Below are positions 10,113 through 19,332 of a DNA stretch of 64,000 nucleotides, piece by piece. Both the position numbers and the translations under genes were made by a program. This DNA comes from Azolla caroliniana (taxonomy: Eukaryota > Polypodiophyta). The notes under the pieces are model-generated. The model did no database searches and had not been told where the DNA came from. It worked only from the letters and a program-made list of their open reading frames with translations. Numbering within the stretch: the stretch's first letter is position 1; each line of letters opens with the position of its first letter. Where the stretch lies: the NCBI GenBank assembly GCA_043228905.1, contig JBHGNT010000008.1, forward strand, positions 19,964,001 to 20,028,000, written 5' to 3'.

Positions 10113-13100
10113 TCAAGCATTAAATAGAGAGACCTCCCCTAATATGTGCTCATGAACCTCTTGGGGGACCTTGTAGACAGTGTTGTATCCCTTAACCTTG
10201 TGCTTTGCTTGAGTCATATTGAATTTGATCGCAAGAATGGCATCAGCGTAGATTATTGCGATGGGTGCTTCTTTTAGTAATGCATATGTGTTCTTGCACT
10301 GCGGCAACTTTGCATAATAGTTTCCATACACGATAGACTCACCAACGTTGAAATTGTTGCCCCAACCATCCCTCACCACTTCTTTCAATAATGTCTTTCC
10401 TTGCTTGCACACCACAATGTAGTAGTCTTCTAAATCTTCATTCTGAGGATATTTGAGCACTGCAAAATGATCTCCAACTTCCAATAAAACTGCCAAGTCT
10501 TGATTTTGGTTGTAGTATACAATATCGTTTGAATGCACATCCTCTTCAATATCATCTTGTCGTTCAAGCTCAAGCTTCTGTAGCTTCCAGGGCTCCAAGA
10601 TTGATAGGTTGATGCATTTATCCCAAGCTTCATCTAGACACATGGAACAAAAGCATGATAAACTACGGAGTAACAATTGGGTTGTGTCCTTGCGGCTAAA
10701 CCCTAACACACAATGGGTGCTGCGTGTGCCTTTCACGGTTTTACAACCATATGATTTAGTTATATATCGACCTCATCAGCGCGAACTTCAACAAACAATC
10801 TGTTCTTACCATCATTTGACATCTTCCATGTTAGCCACTGCACAACATCATGTGCATTTTGTAACTTAGCGCCATTATTATCCAACTACTCACTTGTAAG
10901 GGCACGTTTGATCACAGCCCCCGCGCCATCATGCTCTCCTTTTCCATGTCCAGACCCGAAGTAATTCCATTGCATGCGAATATTGAATAAGGAGAAATAC
11001 CTGCTTTGGTATCTCAGGTTTCCAACAAAATTAGTACTATGTTGTCAATTGAGAGTACTACACTTCCATTAATACTGATTTAGTACAAATACAAAACAAA
11101 GCATAGCACAATGTATCCATTGAGAACACTCTACACTTATTAAAAGATAAATAGTACTATGTTGTCGACCAACAGTACCTGGCATCCATTTAATACTAAC
11201 TTAGTATGGATATAGCACAAAGTATAGTACAATGAGTTCATGGAAAGCACTCTACATGTATTAACAAATAAATAGTACAAAATGTTCAATATCGGATAGT
11301 ACAATACAATGTGTCCATGGAGAACACAACCCTCCTTAGAAGATCATTAGTACTACAAGACATGTACTTTACATCCCCCAATAAACACTGATTTAGTATA
11401 GATACAACACATAGTACAATACAGTGTGTTCATGGAGAACGCTGAACATTGATTAATAGATAATCAGTACCACACAGTGTGTTTAAAAGATGAGTACAAG
11501 ATGAGTACAATACTATGAGTACAACATGAGTAAATACTGATTTAGTACAATTCTCTTAAGGACGGACAATACTATGAGTACAAGATGAGTACTTTACATC
11601 ATCCTATAAACACAACATAGTACAGATACAACACACAACATAGTACAATGTGTCTATGGAGAACCCTTCACATGGATTAAAACATAATTAGTACAATTCT
11701 CTTAAGGACGGACAATAATATAAGTACAAGATGAGTACTTTACATCATTTTGTAAACACAACATAGTATAGAACCAACACACAACATAGTACAATGTGTC
11801 TATGGAGAACACTTCACATGGATAAAAAGATAATTAGTACAATTCTCTTAAGGACGGACAATACTATGAGTACAAGATGAGTACTTTACATCCTTCTGTA
11901 AACACAACATAGTACAATGTGTCTATGGAGAACACTTCACGTGGATTAAAAGTTACTTAGTACAACATAATACAAACAAAATTAGTATGCATGCATCCAT
12001 TCACAAGTGCAAGATTCGAATAGTTACAAACATAATTAGTATGCATCCATGTGAATAGTATTGTTTGTTAATAGTTACAAACATAATTAGTATGCATCCA
12101 CTAACACAAGAATTACTTCCTTACACATTGCATGATAAGTACTAAACATATGGATTAAAAATTACCTGGCGATAAAGTAGAACGATCGTGCTGCCTTAAA
12201 CTGTGAGGCAGCACCATCAGACCAAACCCAATGACGGTTAAAGGTTAACCCTAGAGAAAATAAATCTGCATGGTGAAGCTTAAAACAATGTTGAACAAAT
12301 AGTGTATCATGCTTTTTATCATCTGAAATGTAAAATATTGATTTCTTATGTAACTCATCGTCTTGCCTCCAAATAGCAAATATGTACAAGTATTGTACAT
12401 TGATCATTGTACCAATGCATTGATTGAACCTCATTTTGAACTTTAAATGTATAGTTTTCTGCAAAATCAATAACGGATACGATGACACCCGTTGGTAAGT
12501 TATTAATACATTCCTTGAACTGTGAATTTTGCCAATAACTCCGAAAGTTATGTGGAATAAACTCCCCAAGTTGTTTATTAAATTCTGAGACAAGGGTAGC
12601 AACACATGTCTCCTTATATACTTCCTTGATACGCTTAGTTACAACTCCCTTGCCAATATTTTCAGTCACATACTCCAAATATTTCCATTTCACGATATGA
12701 CTATTTCCCATATCAAGCTCCTGCCTACAAAATAATGGTAGCGGACAAACCTTACATGTTCTTAATAGACATGTACGACGATGCCACTCACATGATGGTT
12801 CTTTTTCACAAACACAAGACCTCCATAGCTCAGAAACGGATGCATAAGTCATGTTTCGTGCATTACACCTATTATCCTCCCCATTTGGTCTACAAATCTC
12901 ACAAGTGCAGACACATAATTTCCCGTGTATACCCTTAGAATCAGTACGCATTGCATTCACTGCTAGCCTTAACATGTCCATCTTCACATGGTACACACAA
13001 CAACATGTATTCCTCTCATTTAATTTACTAACATAAAATGGTTTCAAACCTTGGAACTTGCGGAATCCAACAGTCAAGCTTGGATGTTGGTCTTTAAAGT

Positions 13101-13832
13101 TCATGTACAATTCAGCCTACATCAACCAATATATATAACAAACATTAATATACACTTGGTCAAAACACAAAGTTATGGAATGTGAATTGATATAAAAAAA
13201 TGGAATACCTCTGTCATCTCCAAGAAGTGTCTAGGGTGAATCTGGTACTTACCCTGACTTATTCGTTGTCTACACACGTCCTTCTTATTTGGTGAGACAC
13301 GCGTATTTTTGGCCCAAAATGAATCCACTTTCTCAATAATCTATTGAGATAAGGCATCACATCGTCGTCTACGTCCCGACCCCAGCCACTTGAATTTGCT
13401 TGAGTGTATATTTCGGCGATGTTTCCTCAAGTTCCTTCTTTGAATACCCAGGGCTAAGGCAACTTTAGTATCACTATATTTTTTTTCTCTCGCACCGTTC
13501 ACAACCATGTGTAGGGCTGCCCTCTTTGCAGCAAGTTTGTCTAAGCTCTCTACACCTTTCACTAAGTCTAGGGATGACTTCATAGACTCCACAATCTCTT
13601 CTGAAACACATTGGTCCCTAAATTTTATTCTCTCCATGTCTTCATTCAAACTTTGATGGTGTAACACTCTACAAATAATATCCCTACGATCCTCTTCACT
13701 AAATCTCTTCGTTATTTCTACCAAATAAACTATGTGAAGAACCAGTCGTCTCTTGTTCCTTTCAGATATGCATGAGTTACTTGACAACTCACTCTCGTTA
13801 GGAACCCCCATTCGGTCACTAGATTTATCCAC
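10113..13832 (-). pseudogene. Broken DDE-type transposase gene of the DNA transposon (three exons)
   Basis: Exons on the minus strand: 13832-13209, 13116-12166 and 11000-10113, joined by GT-AG introns (13115-13208 is short; 11001-12165 is repeat-filled). Exon 1 has a basic helical N-terminus and ends KNTRVSPNKKD...HPRHFLEMTE. Exon 2 has a cysteine-rich segment (ERNTCCC, CVCTCEIC, CKVC) and then the likely catalytic strand DFAENYTFKVQNE, followed by YISDDKKHDTLFVQHCF and the second acidic motif WSDGAASQFKAARSFYF. Exon 3 supplies HGKGEHDGAGAVIKR, whose Glu or Asp would complete a DDE/D triad, and a C-terminal motif with CFCSMC. Damage: an in-frame TAG at 13341-13343, a frameshift near 12360, and a TAG, a TAA and another frameshift in exon 3 (about 10750-10905). 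I do not recognise the superfamily with certainty. Similar motif strings occur, from memory, in uncharacterised plant and animal transposase-like proteins. Confidence 0.8.
11001..12165 (-). repeat. TAGTACAA-rich repeat array in intron 2 of the transposase gene
   Basis: A 1.17 kb intron with many TAGTACAA, GAGTACAAGATGAGTACTTT and TTAGTACAATTCT units. The phrase TTCTCTTAAGGACGGACAAT starts at 11551, 11697 and 11843, a period of 146 bp. The shared core AGTAC is the same as in the intron at 5633-7319, although the longer units differ. Confidence 0.85.
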
Positions 13833-14629
13833 AAAAATTAAGTGTCTTGCGAAAGTAGTTAATGTTATATAGACTCAACCAAGAAAACACAATCAAATGT
13901 TTTTAAATGTGGCCTGCAAAGTGAGAAATATTTTGTTTCAAACATTAGAATTACATATCAAATATGACAAATGTCAATTCTAAAAATTTAGTACTGAAAT
14001 ATGAAGAAATGAAACATTTTAGTACTGAAAATAAAAAAATGGATGGAAGGAACCTCCAATGGTGGAGGGAGCGTTGGATATGCCGCCTCGATTTGGTAGA
14101 AGGAACCTCCAATGCCGCCTCGATTTGGTGGAAAAAGCCCCAAATCACCACGACATCAACTGCAATCAGTGGAAGTAAGAAAGTCGTTGTCGAAGAAGTG
14201 ACTATTGGCTGCTACCTAAACCCTCAAAACAGTCTTTGTACCTCAACCTAAACCTAACAAAAACAGAAACCCTAAAAAAATCAGAAATCCTCAACTCAAA
14301 CTCTCCAACCAGACATGGATGTCTGAGATTTAGATTGAAGGAGAATCAGAAACGTGACATGGATGTTTGTCATGAAAAGCTCAGAGGGATAGAGGAAGAG
14401 CAGTATGAGGGGAAGCGCCAAAATCGACGTGAGGGGAAAATAGCCCCCAAAATGGAAGAACATCTCCTCACGTGTTCCCCCCACTCCTTCTACAATAAAT
14501 GACACTTGTACTACAGTCACCCCACTCTCCAAAATCGATTTCCTTTTTCTCTAATTTTTTTTCTGGATTATTCAGTACTAACAGTATTGAAAGTACTGAC
14601 AAATTTTGTGGCCAAAAACAGTACTTTTC
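13833..14629. other. Right subterminal region of the DNA transposon
   Basis: Lies between the transposase start codon and the right inverted repeat, so it should contain the transposase promoter and transposase-binding sites. Seen: a local duplication near 14050-14135 (GGAACCTCCAATG and GCCGCCTCGATTTGGT each twice) and five or more AGTACT/CAGTACT motifs at 13990-14025 and 14574-14623. The short open frames here look like chance. Confidence 0.6.
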
Positions 14630-14655
14630 TGGTACACCGTAGCGTGCTTTGACCC
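14630..14655 (-). repeat. Right terminal inverted repeat of the DNA transposon
   Basis: Read on the minus strand it begins GGGTCAAAGCAC and ends GGTGTACCA, matching the left end at 24 of 26 positions. The TTAT target duplication follows at 14656-14659. Confidence 0.92.
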
Positions 14656-15099
14656 TTATATGCAAGAATTATACATCTATGTATCGAAATATTTTAAAAC
14701 CCACTTACAAGCACTTTTGTTTTTACACCACTCGTATAAAGGTGAGTGGTTTTCCCTACCACATGGTAAGCACACCACTCAAAAGTAATCCCCTTAAAAT
14801 TGATTGACCTCCACACAATTGGAGTTAGACTGTAGACTAAAGCAATTGACAAAAGGGCAACTTTGTATTTCCATGGTGCCAAGAGGGCTCAAGAGAGAAT
14901 TGTTTATTGTTGCAGTTGATCATTATATATGGAGGGGCTTGGGCTTCTAACTAGCCTAAGCTATGTGGCTAACTATGGGAAATTTTATGTGGAGGCTAAA
15001 TGTTATTGAAAAATTATTATGTTAGCTCAATATCATGTAATTGTTTTAGTGTTTGTTACCAATATGGAACATTGTCTATCTTCAGTCCTTCGAGATAGA

Positions 15100-15960
15100 C
15101 CTCAAGGGGATTGTGTGGCAAGGTATGACACCACACGAGGCGTGAGCCGTTATCTGTCAGTTATGTAATAATGTGTATCTATGGGTGAAGGTTCACGACT
15201 ACGATCGAGAACTTGAGTGCGCTACTACGCTGACTCTTACCCTACGCTGACACTTACGAATAGCACAAAGATTACACAAGACAGCACGGGTTGCACAGAC
15301 ACAAAGAATCAAAGAAGATAAGATTCTATTAGAAAAAAAAACCTCACGCTCCAAAATTACACGCTACCTCTTACAGAGGATTTCTGCCCTTTATATACAC
15401 AGGGCGTTCAGCCGGTCACGCTTCTCGCGTGAACCGTTACATCTATTTCCTTAACGGTTCTAATACATTTTTCATATTTCACGCATTTATGTCCGGCGGT
15501 TACAATTCTGGTGGACAACATCTGGCACGCCTGGGGAACAGTTTTGAGCTTCTTCCAAGGTTTTCGTGAGTTTTTTGATTTCTCACTTATTAACCCTAGC
15601 CGCTTCCTCACTTATCTTTGCCCATATCTGGGATTCTTTCACATGTAGTTCCTCTAGCCGGCCCATTTCATTGTTCATGTGGACTTCTACTTGATGCGTC
15701 ACCTCGCGTTCTTGTACGAGCTGCTCATCGTACCACGCTTTCTTCTTTTCCAATAACTCTCGGAGTCTGGTGAGATTGTCGCTTCCGACTTTTGGGTTTC
15801 CTTCAGTAGCTTCTTGTTTTCTTCTTTCATGCTGGTGTGCGATGTCATGAAGATTTTCGGCAACAGTATGAGAATTGTGTGCAACGAACGAAATCGAGAA
15901 GGTGCAATGTGGACATGTGAAAGGGGTGAAGGCCACACGCATATGCTAGCATGTTGTAAA
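15100..15960 (-). pseudogene. Coiled-coil gene relic with LTR-like 3' sequence (arm A copy)
   Basis: On the minus strand, frames across 15600-15960 encode a charged helical protein (KEENKKLLKETQKSE, WYDEQLVQEREVTHQVEV, MGRLEELHVKES) interrupted by frameshifts. It ends near 15583 and is followed by sequence with TGTATATAAAGGGC (minus strand, near 15400), which looks like a TATA box within an LTR. The inverted copy is at 32447-33213. It may be the gag end and LTR of an old retroelement; the family is not recognised. Confidence 0.4.
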
Positions 15961-16384
15961 TAGGATTGAAATGAGAATCGTAAAAGAAAAGCTAGATGAA
16001 AAGTTAAACATGTGCACATGTGATGTGCGCTCAATTGTAAATATAAAATTAAAACTAAAGCCTAGTAACATCTAAGTGCATACATAGGGTGGACGCTAGG
16101 CTTGAACCTTGCACCTCCAAGATAGGAGACAAATTAAGTTACCACTAAAGCCACTAATGAGTGCTTTAAAATTTGTATTTTTTTTTTTCATATTCAGTAT
16201 TTTGTAGGAAGCAAACATATAGAAACCGTGGGCGCAAAACCATGGTTCTAGCTCGTGGGTTTAACCCATGGTTTTTGCATGGAGAGACCTATAAATGCCT
16301 ATAGTTGGGCTTGTGTAAGAGGGAAGTGGTGTAAGTAAGAAAGAAACTTTTAATCAAAGATCTGAGTTCTCCTAATGGTGATTT

Positions 16385-17102
16385 TGTTGAGAACTTGACG
16401 TTCCTTATGTCCCACGCTCGGCGGCAACCGAGATTCTTTACATACACAGAAAAACAGGTAATTAAACGCGACACAAAAGAGGAGAAATGATACACAGGAG
16501 GTATACGTGGAAAACCCCAAAATAGGGGAAAAACCACGGCAGCCCACAAGCTGCAAACTGTCACTATGTAGGAATATACAACAGTGAGATCACTGAGGCA
16601 ACGACCTCGTGCTCTCAGATCTTCGCCACAAGCGGCGGTTACAACAGAGGCAACGACCTCGTCTCTCTCTTTCTCTCTCTCTCTCTCTCTGCACAGTTAC
16701 GTGCTCTGACTTCTTCTTGCACCAACAAGAAATAATAACCACACAAAAACAACAACACTACAAAATTGCCCTAAGTCATATTTATACTAATATGACTTTT
16801 CAGCTATTTACAAATGTAGCCTCGATGGGCTCCATCCGACTCTCCGTAGTCGGGTACTCCCCATCCGGCTCTCCGCAGTCGGGTACTCCTCATCCGGTTC
16901 ATACCGGGCCTACACCATCCGACTCTCCGCAGTCGGGTACTCCTCATCCGGTTCATACCGGGCCTACACCATCCGACTCTCCGCAGTCGGGTACTCCCCA
17001 TCCGGTTCATACCGGTTCGGCCTCGGCCTGTCGGCCTCGGCCGAGTTTGTTCGTCGGCACCGTTCTTCTACCTTCCCATCCGGAGGGACCTGTTTCCCAA
17101 CA
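16385..17102 (-). mobile_element. Solo LTR of a Copia family related to the intact element
   Basis: 718 bp with TG...CA ends (TGTTGAGAAC at the left, CCCAACA at the right), flanked by the 5-bp direct repeat GATTT (16380-16384 and 17103-17107). The homologous point in arm B (about 31943-31960) has a single AATTT and no insertion. On the minus strand it starts like the other family members (TGTTGGGAAACAGGTCCCTC). It contains about three copies of a 54-bp unit (CTCCGCAGTCGGGTACTCC at 16871, 16925 and 16979) and CT repeats. It is a recombination product of a full element. Confidence 0.92.
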
Positions 17103-17152
17103 GATTTATCTTGTCTCGTAAAACTAAAGTCAAGGGTTCAATCTCAATCTCA

Positions 17153-17154
<2 letters not shown>

Positions 17155-17230
<76 letters not shown>

Positions 17231-17242
17231 CTCATCTATCTA
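17155..17242 (+). repeat. CT microsatellite with ATCT tail
   Basis: A nearly pure (CT)n run of about 75 bp followed by (ATCT)n. The arm B copy (about 31871-31905) is much shorter, so the tract has expanded or contracted since the duplication. Confidence 0.9.
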
Positions 17243-17261
17243 TCTATCTTCAATACTTTCT

Positions 17262-17506
17262 CGCTTACATTGCTAAAAACATCGAATCCTTCTGGTCTAG
17301 GATCCCGGTGGTCCCGCTTCATTTCGCGAACACAGGAGGATTTCCTCGACGTCTTACTTGGTGAACCTGACATGAAAGAGGCGGTAGGAAGGATCCAGTC
17401 GAGGATCGACCGATACTTGCAAATGGCATCCTCAAGTAATCAAGTGGGAGAATTCGAAAGGATGATGCTAATCATCGAACTTACCCATTCATCAAAAGTA
17501 AAATAA
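17262..17506 (+). other. Conserved open frame in palindrome arm A (~80 codons)
   Basis: Reads LKTSNPSGLGSRWSRF, EEDFLDVLLGEPDMKEAV-like sequence and MASSSNQVGEFERMM, ending at 17506. The arm B copy (31609-31845, minus) keeps the frame with a few replacements (LQMAS/LEMAS, NQVG/NQAG). It is short, lies next to a microsatellite, and has no recognised family, so it may be an exon or part of an unrecognised element. Confidence 0.35.
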
Positions 17507-17591
17507 AAATAAAAAAATATGATAAAAAATAGAGTTTTAAGCTAAATAGTTCTAGTAAAATAACAAAGATGTTCTATATAAACAACATGGT

Positions 17592-17873
17592 CTACAATGA
17601 AAATGATGTTATACTAGGCCTAATTTCATTTCCATCAAGTCTTTCGAAGAGAAGCGGGAGGTCAAAGGGTTTCGATGTGGATGTGGCCCGTGGTCCCAAT
17701 GTAAAAATTACCCCAACCATAGCATCTAGTCGACGTAGCTCACGTTCCCTTATCTTCTTAATCTTTTGTAGTCCGTGTCGACTGGTTTTGAAGCCCAACA
17801 TCCGAGGACGTTTGGTTGTTCTTTGCATTTTGGCTTCCTCAAGAGATAGGTTGAGCGACGTAATTGTATCCAT
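17592..17873 (-). other. Conserved 93-codon open frame in palindrome arm A
   Basis: Starts MDTITSLNLSLEEAKMQ and continues with a basic helix rich in Lys and Arg (KKIRERELRRLDAMVGV). The arm B copy at 31243-31524 has the same length and only a few substitutions (TSL/TPL, GVI/GVP). Preservation in both arms is mild support for a real coding segment. Function unknown; no intron or promoter evidence. Confidence 0.35.
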
Positions 17874-18068
17874 ATTTATCGTCTCCCCTTGTTCCTGAAA
17901 AATTATACTAGTTACAAGTTGATGAATAGTAAAAGGGTTATGGTTAACACTTTGTAATTTATTCTCCCTATGTTGTTTTAGCTCTAAGATATATCTAGCT
18001 AGTCACTAGACATCTGGGGTATCTAATAGTTTGGAGAGGGTCGTAACATGTCTTGGTATTACGCCCGG

Positions 18069-18090
18069 AGAGAGAGAGAGAGAGAGAGAG

Positions 18091-18149
<59 letters not shown>

Positions 18150-18171
18150 AAGACAGAGAGAGAGAGAGAGA
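18069..18171 (+). repeat. Compound microsatellite (GA)n(TG)n(GA)n
   Basis: Perfect (GA) then (GT/TG) runs, then TTAAAGACA and a second (GA) run. The corresponding arm B site (about 30960-31050) has only CT/GA repeats with TTAACAC interruptions, showing repeat turnover after the duplication. Confidence 0.92.
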
Positions 18172-18286
18172 ATTGAAAGGAAAGTATTATATTGCACTGT
18201 AAGATAGATTACAAAGAGTAGGGAGCAGAGAGCTATAGAATGACGTTGAACTAATTTGGTTTTGGGATGATTGATAGATCCCTATT

Positions 18287-18710
18287 TGTTGAGCGGCAAG
18301 CTCAATTGGAGCCAAATCGGTTGAATAAGCCTGACCCGATGAGTGACACGGATCGGTGAGCCGATGAGCACCAAGTGAGCAAAAGAGCCGGTGAGTTAGG
18401 GAGCCGGTTAGCCGGATCCATCAGTAACCGGAAGCCTGGTAGCAGCTAGACTACTAGGGAGTTAATACTCTCGTAGTTAGTGTCAGACGCTCGAGTGAGC
18501 ATTGAAGTACACCGTACTTCTGTCAGTCCGTATGGACTTGTATAAAAGTGTTCGTTGAACACTTACGATCTACAGAGTGTTGATATAATTTTTGAATAGA
18601 GATTCTTGTTCTCTCTCTCTATCTCTCTGTCTCTCCTGTGTACTGTTAAGTTCTCCATTAAACCCTTTTCTCTGTTCTCTGTTCTTTGTTTTCTGTTATT
18701 TGTTTTTACA
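18287..18710 (+). repeat. Copia family B LTR, complete (arm A)
   Basis: Begins TGTTGAGCGGCAAGC and ends TGTTTTTACA, 424 bp. It is followed at 18711 by TAGTATCAGA, a mutated form of the tRNA-Met primer site TGGTATCAGA, so it is a 5' LTR by position. The inverted counterpart in arm B is 30416-30845. Confidence 0.9.
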
Positions 18711-19332
18711 TAGTATCAGACTTGTGTTTTTACGATGTGTTTAGTGAACACTTTTATACAAGTCCATACGGACTGACAGAAGTACGGTGTACTTCAATGC
18801 TCACTCGGGCGTCTGACACTAACTACGAGAGTATTAACTCCCTAGTAGTGTAGCTGCTACCAGGCTTCCGGTTACTGATGGATCCGGCTAACCGGCTCCC
18901 TAACTCACCGGCTCTTTTGCTCACTTGGTGCTCATCGGCTTATCGATCCGTCTCACTCACCGGCTCAGGCTTATTCAACCGATCTGGCTCCAATTGAGCT
19001 TGCCGCTTCCGCACGCTATTTGTTTTTACATGGTCTCAGAGTTGTGTTTTTACGATGTGTTTAGTGAACACTTTTATACAAGTCCATACGGACTGACAGA
19101 AGTACGGTGTACTTCAATGCTCACTCGGGCGTCTGACACTAACTACAAGAGTAATAACTCCCTAGTAGTCTAGCTACTACTAGGATTCCGGTTACTGATG
19201 GATCCGGCTCACCAGCTCGCCAGCTCACCGACTCTTTTGCTCACCGGGTGCTCACCGGCTCGATGATCCGTCTCGGTCACCGGCTCAGGCTTATTCAGCC
19301 GATCCGGCTCCAATTGAGCTTGCCGCTCAACA
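18711..19332 (-). repeat. Two inverted, truncated Copia B LTRs in tandem
   Basis: Two copies of one composite run side by side: a primer-site-like stretch, then TTGTGTTTTTACGATG, then a minus-strand LTR lacking its 3' part. The copies occupy 18711-~19007 and ~19031-19332. The short segment between them (about 19009-19030) is the plus-strand LTR end, TCCGCACGC...TTTTTACA. Arm B has only one such composite (30114-30415), so arm A gained the second by tandem duplication. The last copy ends CTCAACA at 19332, directly abutting gag sequence. Confidence 0.82.

Larger units (their letters stand above)
2931..14655. mobile_element. 11.7 kb DNA transposon carrying transposase and RING-H2 genes
   Basis: The ends are 26-bp terminal inverted repeats (2931-2956 and 14630-14655) with two mismatches, starting GGGTC. 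They are flanked by the 4-bp direct repeat TTAT (2927-2930 and 14656-14659). The inverted copy of the locus at 33667-33670 has a single TTAT (read as ATAA) with no element, which fixes both borders. Cargo: a plus-strand six-exon gene (4300-9058) for a coiled-coil/RING-H2 protein and a minus-strand three-exon gene (10113-13832) for a DDE-type transposase now broken by stops and frameshifts. Both genes hold a large intron of AGTAC-rich tandem repeats, and the same motif lies close to each end. Inferred: a once autonomous cut-and-paste element whose own transposase is no longer intact. Superfamily not assigned. Confidence 0.9.

Noticed and set aside
2931-14655. Helitron or gene-capturing Mutator element
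   Set aside because: Helitrons lack inverted repeats and target duplications; Mutator elements have 9-bp duplications and a different transposase core. The 4-bp TTAT and DFAENY/WSDG motifs fit neither.
16190-16330. Small-RNA or tRNA-like gene near the ACCATGG inverted words
   Set aside because: CCATGGTT...AACCATGG pairs locally but no cloverleaf or conserved boxes could be found.
16609-17121. 170-codon frame with SPQSGTPHPVHTG-type repeats
   Set aside because: It is read across the 54-bp tandem repeats and CT tract of a solo LTR; the repeat peptide is a by-product of an array whose length is a multiple of three.
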